A program made the position numbers and the translations under genes. From Clostridiales bacterium (lineage in GTDB: Bacteria > Bacillota_A > Clostridia > Oscillospirales > Oscillospiraceae): a stretch of DNA of 8,733 bases. Below are positions 1 to 5,377 of the stretch, one piece after another; position 1 is the stretch's first letter, and each line of letters begins with the position of its first letter. The stretch is taken from NCBI GenBank assembly GCA_019417795.1, contig DXUR01000091.1, positions 1-8,733 of the forward strand. The letters run 5' to 3'. The notes beneath the pieces are model-generated. The model made no database searches and was not told the DNA's origin. It was given only the letters and a program-made list of their open reading frames with translations.

Positions 1-233
1 GGCCCGGACTTTTTGAGGATGACCGGGTTGAACATGACGAGATAGCCGTCCTCGCTCTCGAATGCGATGATGCGTTTAGCGACGCCTATCATGTTCGCTG
101 CCATGCCGACGCAGCCGTCTTTGTGGGCGATGAGCGTTTCCAGCAGGTCCTGCGCGATGGGCAGGTCTTCCGGCAGGGCAGACGCGGCTTTTCGGGCGAG
201 AAAAAGCTCGTCTTTGCAGATGTCACGAATCAT
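1..233 (-). CDS. def: Peptide deformylase, partial (N-terminal 77 residues)
   Basis: The gene reads leftward from an ATG at 233 and leaves the window with no stop, so only the N-terminal part is present. The visible protein has the deformylase-type N-terminal helix followed by motif I, here CVGMAANMIG at residues 41-50, and then the hydrophobic strand KRIIAF and the FNPVI segment typical of the family. Deformylase removes the formyl group from the initiator methionine of new proteins in the cytoplasm. In canonical enzymes motif I is GVGLAAPQIG and its glutamine helps activate the metal-bound water; here that position is methionine and the first glycine is cysteine, a variant I recall from clostridial paralogues. 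The EGCLS and HExxH motifs lie outside the window, so activity cannot be judged. The start follows the upstream stop codon by one base, indicating a two-gene operon. Confidence 0.85.
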   Translation of the reverse strand, partial: MIRDICKDELFLARKAASALPEDLPIAQDLLETLIAHKDGCVGMAANMIGVAKRIIAFESEDGYLVMFNPVILKKSG

Positions 234-234
234 A

Positions 235-591
235 TTATTTCAGCTTCTCAAGAATTTCGTCGGCGCTCACACCGCTGGCGAGGAGCTTTTTCAGCACATC
301 CTCGGCTTCGGCCTTCTTGGATGCCTCGGCGGCTTTCTGGGCGGCAGCGGCCTGTCTGGCTTCCAGCTTGGCTACTTCTTTGTCGAGCTTCTTGACCGAG
401 GCCTTTTTGGCTTTCAGGTCGGCGTTCAGCGACTTGACGTCGGTCTTCAGCTCTTCGATGCTGGCAGCCACTTTCAGGATCTCAGCTTCCACGGCGGCTT
501 TTTCTTCCTGCTTTGCTGCGATTTGTGCGGCAAAGTCGGCGGTCACTTTAGTGGCCTTGACTTTATTCTTGCTTCCTTTGGGTCTGGGCAT
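235..591 (-). CDS. Small lysine/alanine-rich coiled-coil protein with AT-hook-like N-terminus
   Basis: 118 residues if started at the ATG at 591, which has an AGGAGG ribosome site (601-606) nine bases upstream; a further upstream in-frame ATG at 654 lacks one and lies ahead of the predicted -10. The N-terminus PRPKGSKNK resembles an AT-hook-like basic DNA-contact patch. Residues about 20-95 are a long charged heptad-rich coiled coil full of K, E and A, and the C-terminus (LLASGVSADEILEKLK) forms a short amphipathic helix pair. No signal peptide or membrane segment is visible. It is the first gene of an operon with the deformylase gene. I do not recognise a named family; a nucleoid-associated or scaffold role is only a guess from the basic N-terminus plus coiled coil. 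Confidence 0.75.
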   Translation of the reverse strand: MPRPKGSKNKVKATKVTADFAAQIAAKQEEKAAVEAEILKVAASIEELKTDVKSLNADLKAKKASVKKLDKEVAKLEARQAAAAQKAAEASKKAEAEDVLKKLLASGVSADEILEKLK

Positions 592-600
592 GGCGGGATA

Positions 601-659
601 CCTCCTGATTTTGGTTAGTTTGTGAGATAAGTATATCACACTTTTTATGTGCATTCCAG
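601..659 (-). promoter_or_regulatory. Promoter of the coiled-coil protein / deformylase operon
   Basis: On the minus strand there is a TATACT -10 box at 635-630 preceded by TGA, an extended -10. The -35 region (TGGAAT, 17 bases further upstream) is weak, so the extended -10 would carry recognition. The AGGAGG ribosome site of the first gene lies at 606-601. Confidence 0.5.
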
Positions 660-686
660 TCGGCTTTTAAGCAAAAATACAGAACA

Positions 687-733
687 AAAAACCGCAAAAA
701 GCGCAGATGTTCCTGCAGCTCTTCGCGGTTTTT
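687..733 (-). terminator. Intrinsic terminator, originally of tRNA-Pro, now stranded at the far end of the element
   Basis: A nine-base stem (687-695 AAAAACCGC with 725-733 GCGGTTTTT) holds an inner GCAG/CTGC hairpin at 703-716. Read leftward it ends in a run of Ts, and it also has Ts rightward, so it could act in both directions. It sits just outside the attL copy of the tRNA 3' half, where the natural terminator of tRNA-Pro would have been before integration. Confidence 0.75.
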
Positions 734-738
734 CCTTT

Positions 739-779
739 TATCGGAGTGGCGAGACTCGAACTCGCGGCCTCCTGCTCCC
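739..779 (-). repeat. attL: 41-bp copy of the tRNA-Pro 3' half
   Basis: These 41 bases are identical to 7540-7580. They comprise, on the minus strand, the 3' part of the anticodon loop, the 3' anticodon stem, variable loop, T arm and 3' acceptor strand of tRNA-Pro. There is no 5' half here, so this is a tRNA fragment made by integration rather than a gene. After 779 the left side reads CAATATGC and the right side AAAGCAGG; with one mismatch allowed the match extends three more bases through the anticodon loop. Confidence 0.93.
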
Positions 780-967
780 CAATATGCCCAAAATCGGATT
801 GAATGGTTGCAAATCGCCTTATTTTATGTTGAATCACCGTCATATTTATTCAAAGCGATTCTCTTTGGTTTTGTTTCATTTTGGATGAATAACGCACAAA
901 TAACGCACAAAACAGCAGTGCGATAAAGCGGACAGAGGTATTATACAGCGGCCTTTGCCCGCTCTTT
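780..967. other. Left-end non-coding region between attL and integrase
   Basis: No gene is supported here. The stretch is AT-rich, contains the arm-type repeat at 888-910, and just past the integrase stop it holds a small hairpin (AGCGG 947-951 with CCGCT 959-963) followed rightward by Ts. A GTATAATAC box at 938-946 resembles a -10 on the minus strand but has no convincing -35. This is the expected attP arm for integrase and host-factor binding. Confidence 0.5.
888..910 (+). repeat. Left arm-type repeat (two 11-bp units), probable integrase binding site
   Basis: Two tandem copies of AATAACGCACA plus one base make 23 bases that recur exactly, in the same orientation, at 7434-7456 just inside the other end. 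Pairs of short direct repeats inside both ends are what the N-terminal arm-binding domain of Tn916/lambda-type integrases recognises. Integrase binding itself is inferred. Confidence 0.75.
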
Positions 968-2398
968 TTATGCCCGGCTCTTTTCGCGGATGTTGTCAAA
1001 AACAATTTCCATTGCGTCCGACGCTGCCGCGTCTGCTGTACGGATGAACCCCGCGTAAATATCCGTGGTGGTGGAGGTCTGAGCGTGGCCCAGACGGCCC
1101 GAAACCGTTGTGATGGGAACATGGGCGGCTATCATCAGGCTTGCGTAGGTGTGCCGCAGGCTGTGGAAGTGCACCGCCGGGAGATCATGCGCCCGCAGGA
1201 AGTGCGGGAACCATGTTGTCAATCTTTCCAGATCAAAGGGTGTTCCGTCCCAGCTGGTAAACAACAGGTCATTTTGCACCGTCTTTCCGTTCTCCACCTG
1301 CACAGTACGCGCCCACATCGACCCAACGCGCAGCCGTTCCGCCTTTTGATAGAGCTGGTACTCCCTCAGCATATCCATACAGTTTGCGCCCACCTTGAAG
1401 GTACGGTTTGACGCTTTGGTTTTTGGTGCTGTGAAGATAAGCCCCTCATGCGGGATGTATTCCACTGTGCGGTTTACGGAGATGGTGGAGGCATTGAAAT
1501 CAATATCTGACAAACGCAGGCCGCAAATCTCGCCCCGGCGCATCCCTGTGAACAAACCAAGCTGCACCATAGCGCTGTACTGTGGCGGAACATCATGCAG
1601 CGCAGCCAGCAGCCGCGCGGCGTCGGCCTCTTCCAGATAGGACACTTCAACAGCTTCTCCCTTTGGCGGTTCTGCCCGCTTTACCGGGTTATCCTCCACA
1701 ATGCCCCATTGCACCGCCTTTGTGAAGACGCTGGACAACATCCGGTGATAGTGCTGCACTGTGTTCCCGTTTAGCTTGCCGCCCTCTTTGGTCTGTTCGG
1801 TGAATGCTTTGGAGAAGATCACCCCGGCGGCGCGGGCTACCTTCTTAGCTGAGGCCCGGCTTACCGGCGTTCCGTTGCAAACACAGGTCATTGTGCGCCC
1901 ACCTACACCCGCAGCCTTTGCGGTCTCCTGCCGCTTACCGCGTGGCAGCTCCTTGAGAAGGGCAGGCGTTGCCAGATATACAGAATCCCGCCGCGCTCCC
2001 GCCTCTTCCAAACTGGAATAAAAGGCCATCAGGTGCGAGGGCCTTATCTGGCTTGCCCTCATGTGGCCCAGCGCCGCAGAGATACGTGGCCGAAGATACC
2101 GATATTCTACCCCGGTTTTGGGTTTACACTTCTTGTCGATGTACTCCGAAAACCAGCGGTCTATCAGGTCATCCAGCTTCATATCTGCATCGAGAGCCAG
2201 ACCGTTATGCACTTCCCGTTCAAACTCATCTGCCCGGCGGCGCACTTCCTTTTCCAGCTTGCGCCCGGTCAAGGTGGGCGGAGGGGTGAAGGTGCGGGAC
2301 GTTGTGACCTGCTTGCCGTTCCGATCATACCCGGTAGACACCCGGAACAGGTAGGAAGTGGAGCCGTTTTCATTCTTTCGCTTCACAATCTGAGCCAT
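968..2398 (-). CDS. int: Tyrosine recombinase / integrase with an HTH-like insertion
   Basis: 476 residues. It should catalyse excision and integration at the flanking att sites. Residues about 1-65 look like the AP2-type arm-binding domain (SYLFRVSTGYDRNGKQ). Residues about 70-235 form the SAM-like core-binding domain, interrupted at about 135-205 by an insertion containing an HTH-like stretch (ETAKAAGVGGRTM, then KKVARAAG). The catalytic domain shows R287 in TGMRRGE, a candidate lysine at K326/K328, H412 and R415 in HSLRH, H438 in LGH, and nucleophile Y448 in DIYAGF, so the active site appears complete. The start at 2398 has GGAGG nine bases upstream and overlaps the 3' end of the repressor gene by 29 bases, implying co-transcription and possible translational coupling. 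Its stop lies 58 bases inside the left arm repeat. The insertion is unusual compared with lambda or Tn916 Int, though I recall similar clostridial examples. Confidence 0.96.
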   Translation of the reverse strand: MAQIVKRKNENGSTSYLFRVSTGYDRNGKQVTTSRTFTPPPTLTGRKLEKEVRRRADEFEREVHNGLALDADMKLDDLIDRWFSEYIDKKCKPKTGVEYRYLRPRISAALGHMRASQIRPSHLMAFYSSLEEAGARRDSVYLATPALLKELPRGKRQETAKAAGVGGRTMTCVCNGTPVSRASAKKVARAAGVIFSKAFTEQTKEGGKLNGNTVQHYHRMLSSVFTKAVQWGIVEDNPVKRAEPPKGEAVEVSYLEEADAARLLAALHDVPPQYSAMVQLGLFTGMRRGEICGLRLSDIDFNASTISVNRTVEYIPHEGLIFTAPKTKASNRTFKVGANCMDMLREYQLYQKAERLRVGSMWARTVQVENGKTVQNDLLFTSWDGTPFDLERLTTWFPHFLRAHDLPAVHFHSLRHTYASLMIAAHVPITTVSGRLGHAQTSTTTDIYAGFIRTADAAASDAMEIVFDNIREKSRA

Positions 2399-2870
2399 TT
2401 TGGGAAACCTCCATTATTGTCTGTTCAATCAAGTAATCTGCATAATGGCCGACCTCAACAAAAACGCCTGCGCGGCGGTTTTCTGAGATTTTTTCAGGAG
2501 ACAATCCATATTCTTTGGCGGCATTGCTGACCATTCGGTCAAGAATCTTTCGCAACAGAACAGCCGTCATGGTAGGTCCATCCGGGCGGAGAATCTCGCT
2601 TTTCTCTGCTTCTTCTTTCTCCGCCTCTGTTCGGAAATCATCCTCACACAACAGCCATTCTTTGCGAACGCCTACCGCATCTGCCACCAATGCGGCAAGC
2701 TGTTCTGTAAGTTTCCGCCCTCCCCTGACCACCGACGAAAGGTGACCGGGTGTCACATGGGCAAAGTCTTCAGCAATTTTGTACTGTGGAATCCCTGTTG
2801 AAATTATTGCTTGTTTGAGACGTTTGCCGCGTTTTTTGTTCAGTTCGGAGGAATCAACATTGTTCTGCAT
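2370..2870 (-). CDS. XRE/Cro-CI-type transcriptional repressor (Stl-like role)
   Basis: 166 residues. Residues about 15-75 form a lambda-repressor-like HTH domain (AIISTGIPQYKIAEDFAHVTPGHLSSVVRGG). The C-terminal half is helical and charged and has no visible LexA-type Ser/Lys autoprotease, so an SOS-triggered self-cleavage switch is not evident. It is transcribed together with int and divergently from the Xis-like genes, the usual place for the master repressor of a satellite or phage. By analogy with SaPI Stl, relief could come from binding a helper-phage protein; that is inference. The ribosome site in front of the ATG is weak (GGTGA). The probable operator is the inverted repeat at 2941-2963. 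Confidence 0.85.
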   Translation of the reverse strand: MQNNVDSSELNKKRGKRLKQAIISTGIPQYKIAEDFAHVTPGHLSSVVRGGRKLTEQLAALVADAVGVRKEWLLCEDDFRTEAEKEEAEKSEILRPDGPTMTAVLLRKILDRMVSNAAKEYGLSPEKISENRRAGVFVEVGHYADYLIEQTIMEVSQNGSDCEAKE

Positions 2871-3020
2871 GATTAGTCACCACATTCTTGTTATTTTGAA
2901 AAGAAAACTTTATGTTAATAAATCAATCAAGCGAAATTTTGAATGTTTACAAAATTAACATTCCGTGACACAATAATAGCATAGCACAAAACAAAAATCA
3001 ACAACAGGAGATGATAAAAA
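2871..3020. promoter_or_regulatory. Divergent control region: rightward promoter and repressor operator
   Basis: This AT-rich gap lies between the leftward repressor/int genes and the rightward operon. A 7-bp inverted repeat, GAATGTT (2941-2947) with AACATTC (2957-2963), is a candidate operator. A rightward promoter candidate is TTAACA (2955-2960), 16 bases, TAGCAT (2977-2982), whose -35 lies inside the right operator arm, so operator binding would block it. I found no clear leftward -35/-10 pair. The AGGAG ribosome site for the first rightward gene is at 3006-3010. Confidence 0.55.
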
Positions 3021-3227
3021 TTGACTGAAGCAGAAAAGTTTGTGCCGATACGAAAACTAGCCGAGAGCGGTTTTTTGACTGAGTCGAGGTTGAGAAAGAT
3101 GCACAAACAAGGAAAGCTCCCCGGCATCTGGTGCGGAAAGAAATTTTTGGTCAATGTTCCACTTCTGAATGAAGAACTTGACAGAGAAAGCAAGAAGCAG
3201 TTAAGCGGAGGTGGATGTAATGAGTAA
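3021..3227 (+). CDS. Small MerR/excisionase-like HTH protein
   Basis: 68 residues from a TTG start at 3021, which has AGGAG ten bases upstream; the ATG at 3011 closer to the ribosome site is out of frame and runs into a stop after five codons. Residues 8-50 have the small winged-helix pattern of Xis/MerR N-terminal domains: a first helix with TESRLRKMHKQGKLPG, then a wing GKKFLVNVPLLNEEL. It is the first gene after the divergent control region, where satellites and prophages keep xis. The product likely bends DNA at att arms to favour excision, or acts as an early regulator. Its 3' end overlaps the next gene by eight bases. Start choice and Xis role are the uncertain parts. Confidence 0.7.
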   Translation: MTEAEKFVPIRKLAESGFLTESRLRKMHKQGKLPGIWCGKKFLVNVPLLNEELDRESKKQLSGGGCNE

Positions 3228-3432
3228 TGCGGTGCAATATCCGACTATGGCAACAGTGAAGGACGCTGCCGCCCGGTTCGGCATCTCTGAATACTTCTTG
3301 CGGAATCTCTGCCGCGCTGGTAAGGTTCGCTTTGTCTGTGTCGGCAACCGCTGGTTGATCAACATGGACAGCCTCGCCGCCTACTTCAACGAAGGTGACG
3401 ACCCGGCGGAGCTGGAAAGCCGTCACGGGTAA
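3220..3432 (+). CDS. Second excisionase-family HTH protein
   Basis: 70 residues from the ATG at 3220, with GGAGG (3207-3211) eight bases upstream; a GTG at 3211 would add three residues but overlaps the ribosome site. Residues 10-55 match the helix-turn-helix/excisionase pattern: MATVKDAAARFGISEYFLRNLCRAGKV as two segments, then a wing CVGNRWLINMDSLAAYF. It overlaps the upstream HTH gene and is followed six bases later by the rep-like gene, so the three are one transcript. Two consecutive genes of this type suggest one is the recombination directionality factor and the other a regulator; the sequence does not say which. Confidence 0.8.
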   Translation: MSNAVQYPTMATVKDAAARFGISEYFLRNLCRAGKVRFVCVGNRWLINMDSLAAYFNEGDDPAELESRHG

Positions 3433-3438
3433 AGCAGA

Positions 3439-3789
3439 ATGGGACGTAAGAGCAAAGGAGAGTTGCCCCGCTGGCTCACCGCGTCACTAGATCAAAAAGA
3501 AAAACGCTTTGTGCAGGTTGGTAACACGCTGCTGTTTGATAGGCGTTTTACTGCTTTATCCGTGGGGGCCAGATATTTCTACATTCTCGCGGCAAATGAA
3601 TCAGGCGGGCAACGCTCTTTTCAGTTTCCGGCATCAAAAATGGAGGCACTAGGAATCTCCAAACGAACAGGTTGGAACTACTTGAAAGAACTGGAAGCCG
3701 CCGGGTTTATTGAGTGTATCAGGAGCGGAAAATGCGCCCGGCAACCAAACGACTACCAGTTTTCTTTTCAATGGTTAGAACCGCCTTGA
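3439..3789 (+). CDS. Winged-helix protein, putative replication initiator-like
   Basis: 116 residues. After a basic N-terminus (MGRKSKGELPRW), residues about 25-100 resemble the winged-helix N-terminal domain of RepA_N/DnaD-type initiators: a pattern of FVQVGNTLLFDRRF, LSVGARYFYILAANE, a second helix pair with SKMEALGISKRTGWNYLKEL, and EAAGFIECIRSGK as strand and wing. It lacks any primase, helicase or AAA domain, so it would need host replication proteins. It follows the HTH gene by six bases with only a weak ribosome site, suggesting coupling. The iteron cluster starts about 35 bases after its stop, the rep-then-ori arrangement of satellites. A purely transcriptional role binding the same repeats is the main alternative. 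Confidence 0.65.
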   Translation: MGRKSKGELPRWLTASLDQKEKRFVQVGNTLLFDRRFTALSVGARYFYILAANESGGQRSFQFPASKMEALGISKRTGWNYLKELEAAGFIECIRSGKCARQPNDYQFSFQWLEPP

Positions 3790-3800
3790 ATTTTCGGGAG

Positions 3801-3975
3801 GATATGGCAATATATTGTATATGTGTGCAAAATCTGCATAGTTCATCAAAATGCGAAATAACGTAGCATCGTTATATCGCTATGCAAAAATTGCACAGTG
3901 TCTCCCGTGAAAACAGCCTTGCACTACGCAAAATCTGCATACATAAAGGCCCTACACTATGCAAAATCTGCACAG
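3801..3975. repeat. Iteron cluster and AT-rich segment, probable replication origin
   Basis: Four copies of a 13-base imperfect palindrome, consensus TGCAAAATCTGCA followed by TA or CA, lie at 3826-3840, 3883-3897, 3927-3941 and 3960-3974 in the same orientation. Start-to-start distances are 57, 44 and 33 bases, the last two being multiples of 11. Between the first two is an 18-base palindrome ATAACGtagcatCGTTAT at 3858-3875. Just upstream is an AT-rich stretch containing the palindrome CAATATATTG (3808-3817). This combination, after a winged-helix rep-like gene, suggests an iteron-type origin. Operators for that protein are the alternative. Confidence 0.6.
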
Positions 3976-3990
3976 CCAAAATAAAAAGCC

Positions 3991-4015
3991 ACCCGGTGAC
4001 CATCAGACACCGAGC
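3991..4015 (+). promoter_or_regulatory. Hairpin motif shared with 6730-6761, just upstream of a ribosome site
   Basis: ACCCGGTGACC (3991-4001) and ACACCGAGC (4007-4015) can pair through CGGTG/CACCG. Both blocks recur exactly at 6730-6740 and 6753-6761 with a spacer seven bases longer, in front of another element gene. It ends ten bases before the AGGAGGG of the gene at 4039. Function is unknown. Confidence 0.4.
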
Positions 4016-4038
4016 GGCCAGACAGGAGGGAATGCACA

Positions 4039-4371
4039 ATGCGAATCTATGACATTCTGCCCGTAGGGGAAGAAAATGCCATTCCCGGCGACGAGATAGA
4101 GCGCCGGTTAGGCATCACGCGGCGAGAGCGCCGGGCAATGGCAGCGCAGGAGCTGGAAAGCGGCCTCTTTGTGCTATACACCACCACGCGCCCCGGTGGG
4201 TACTTCCGCCCGGCGGAGGGAGAGAAGGGCCGTCAAGAACTGGCCCGCTTCTATCATCGGGAACAGGCGCGGGGACTTGCCAGCCTCAGAAAGTTGGCGG
4301 CAGTCGGTGCAGCGCTGGCCCAGTGCGGCGATCAGACCACGCTTGACCCGCCGGGAGACAGAACACGATGA
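4039..4371 (+). CDS. Phage-type winged-helix DNA-binding protein upstream of terS
   Basis: 110 residues. The ATG is preceded by AGGAGGG (4024-4030) at eight bases. The N-terminus, YDILPVGEENAIPGDEI, followed by RRLGITRRERRAMAAQE, is a helix-turn-helix, and TTTRPGGYFRPAEGEKG at about 48-65 forms a wing; the rest is a helical tail. I recall this architecture from small DNA-binding proteins common in clostridial prophages. It overlaps the terminase small subunit gene by four bases (ATGA), so the two are translationally coupled. Likely roles are late-gene regulation or assistance in replication or packaging; none is shown by the sequence. The upstream leader contains the hairpin motif at 3991-4015. 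Confidence 0.75.
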   Translation: MRIYDILPVGEENAIPGDEIERRLGITRRERRAMAAQELESGLFVLYTTTRPGGYFRPAEGEKGRQELARFYHREQARGLASLRKLAAVGAALAQCGDQTTLDPPGDRTR

Positions 4372-4772
4372 ACCAGCGGCAGCGGGCTTTCTGTGAAGCC
4401 TACCTTCTCAGCGGCAACGCCACCGAGGCCGCAATAAAAGCCGGGTACAGCCCCAAAAGCGCCCGCAGCATCGGTCAGCGGTTGTTGACTTATGTTGACA
4501 TTCGGGAATATCTGGCTGACCGCAACGCGGAGATCATGGCCGAGAACACAGCGACCCTTGAAGAAATCCGCAGCTTTTGGACAACCACCATGAGAGATCA
4601 GGAGGCCAAGCAGGCCGACAGGCTCAAGGCGTCCGAACTGCTTTCAAAAGCGCTGCTTCTGGAACGCTCCCGCGAGGAAGACCGTGCCGCCGCTGGAACG
4701 GTGAACCCGTTTGAGGAGCTGACAGACGAAGAACTTCGCAGGCTGGCCGCGTTGGATGAAGAATTAGAGTAA
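4368..4772 (+). CDS. terS: Phage terminase small subunit
   Basis: 134 residues, matching the Terminase_2 small-subunit family. The N-terminal HTH is typical: RQRAFCEAYLLSGNATEAA, IKAGYSPKSARSIGQRLL, then DIREYLADR at residues 1-54. A helical oligomerisation region follows (about 55-105), and an acidic tail (PFEELTDEELRRLAALDEELE in part) ends the protein, as in SPP1/SaPI-type subunits. TerS recognises the packaging site and loads the large subunit motor. No large subunit, portal or capsid gene follows, so the protein would have to work with a co-infecting phage's TerL, as in phage-inducible chromosomal islands. The start overlaps the upstream gene by ATGA. Confidence 0.9.
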   Translation: MNQRQRAFCEAYLLSGNATEAAIKAGYSPKSARSIGQRLLTYVDIREYLADRNAEIMAENTATLEEIRSFWTTTMRDQEAKQADRLKASELLSKALLLERSREEDRAAAGTVNPFEELTDEELRRLAALDEELE

Positions 4773-4785
4773 ATCGAGGAACCAA

Positions 4786-4899
4786 GTGAAAAAAAGCGAG
4801 ATGAACGCTCTTGTTGTCCGGCGGACAGCTCCGCAAAACAGGTTCATGGGATGCAATCCGGCATCTCTGAAGATACACCTCAACCGCAAAGGAGAATAA
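4786..4899 (+). CDS. Small basic protein, 37 residues, unknown
   Basis: A GTG at 4786 with GAGG six bases upstream (4776-4779) opens a 37-codon frame ending in TAA at 4897, whose last bases contain the ribosome site of the next gene. The product is basic (KKSEMNALVVRRTAPQ, then NRFMGCNPASLKIHLNRKGE). An internal ATG at 4801 would give 32 residues. It fills the gap between terS and the next gene exactly, which argues for a real gene. No family is recognised. Confidence 0.45.
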   Translation: MKKSEMNALVVRRTAPQNRFMGCNPASLKIHLNRKGE

Positions 4900-4903
4900 A
4901 AAC

Positions 4904-5173
4904 ATGAACGTATTCACCGAAATCAATACCCGCGAACTGGAAAACACCCTCAAGGGCAAGGCTGTCCGCTACATCGTCAACGATGCAGGGGAAGGGCTGT
5001 GCTTATTCTTTGAGGGCTGGACGGACAACACCGGCTCAAACCACGGTGACGCTATCCACATCAGCCCGGTCATTGATGCAGCTGGCAAGCCGCAGCTTGT
5101 TGTGCAGTATGTCCCGGAAGAGGAACGGCCCGAAGACAGCGAAACCTGCAACAACGGCGTTGTGGGTGAGTAA
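4904..5173 (+). CDS. Hypothetical acidic protein, 89 residues
   Basis: The ATG at 4904 has AAGGAG (4889-4894) nine bases upstream. The protein is soluble and acidic, with no signal peptide or membrane segment. Residues 15-75 look like a small beta-rich fold (GKAVRYIVNDAGEGLCLFF, then DAIHISPVI and PQLVVQYVPEEE), and the C-terminal 15 residues are polar and probably disordered. It is the last gene of the rightward operon that includes terS and is followed by a strong terminator at 5196-5236. A satellite accessory function such as helper interference would fit the position, but I do not recognise the family. Confidence 0.7.
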   Translation: MNVFTEINTRELENTLKGKAVRYIVNDAGEGLCLFFEGWTDNTGSNHGDAIHISPVIDAAGKPQLVVQYVPEEERPEDSETCNNGVVGE

Positions 5174-5195
5174 CCTACTCGCCGCATGACCCACG

Positions 5196-5236
5196 AAGCC
5201 CCCACGGCCTCAGAAACAGAGGCGTGAGGGCTTTTC
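5196..5236 (+). terminator. Intrinsic terminator of the terS operon
   Basis: Left arm 5196-5211 pairs with 5219-5235 through AGCCC/GGGCT, CACG/CGTG and CCTC/GAGG, with small bulges and a seven-base loop, followed by a T-rich tract (TTTTCTTTA). A second small hairpin (GAGTA/TACTC, 5168-5180) overlaps the stop codon of the preceding gene. Confidence 0.75.
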
Positions 5237-5320
5237 TTTATGTCTGCATCAACTTTTTCCCGCCGGGCAGTGCATCGCCCGTTCTAGGTGCTTGCCAGAC
5301 GTTGCGAGAGTATGCACAGG
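5237..5320. other. Short spacer between convergent terminators, no feature seen
   Basis: The stretch lies between the rightward terS-operon terminator and the leftward CPCC terminator. Frames open through it start without a ribosome site and cross the CPCC gene antisense, so no gene is called. Confidence 0.4.
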
Positions 5321-5377
5321 CAAAACAAAAAGGAGGCCGCAGCGTTACGACCTCCATGCTGTACCCGCCCGGCGGGT
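5321..5377 (-). terminator. Terminator of the CPCC gene
   Basis: Read leftward, GGAGG (5355-5351) pairs with CCTCC (5336-5332) and a TTTTTGTTTTG tract follows. Immediately after the stop codon there is also a perfect palindrome, ACCCGCCcGGCGGGT, at 5363-5377, which could strengthen termination or protect the mRNA end. Confidence 0.7.

Noticed and set aside
67..618. A 183-residue rightward frame antisense to the coiled-coil protein
   Set aside because: It has no ribosome site and mirrors the biased codons of the real minus-strand gene.
968..2398. Conjugative or mobilisable element
   Set aside because: The integrase type occurs in such elements, but no relaxase, coupling protein or transfer gene is present between the att sites.
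3804..3866. A 20-codon frame beginning at 3804 after GGGAGG
   Set aside because: The ribosome site is only two bases from the ATG, and the frame runs through the AT-rich origin segment and an iteron. Too short to support.
3826..3974. CRISPR array
   Set aside because: The repeats are only about 13-15 bases, number four, have unequal spacing and are palindromic. They fit iterons or operators, and no cas genes are present.
3882..4049. A frame through the iterons (starts MQKLHSVS) of about 55 codons
   Set aside because: It has no ribosome site, is built from the repeat units, and overlaps the ribosome site and start of the gene at 4039. It is best explained as chance coding through iterons.
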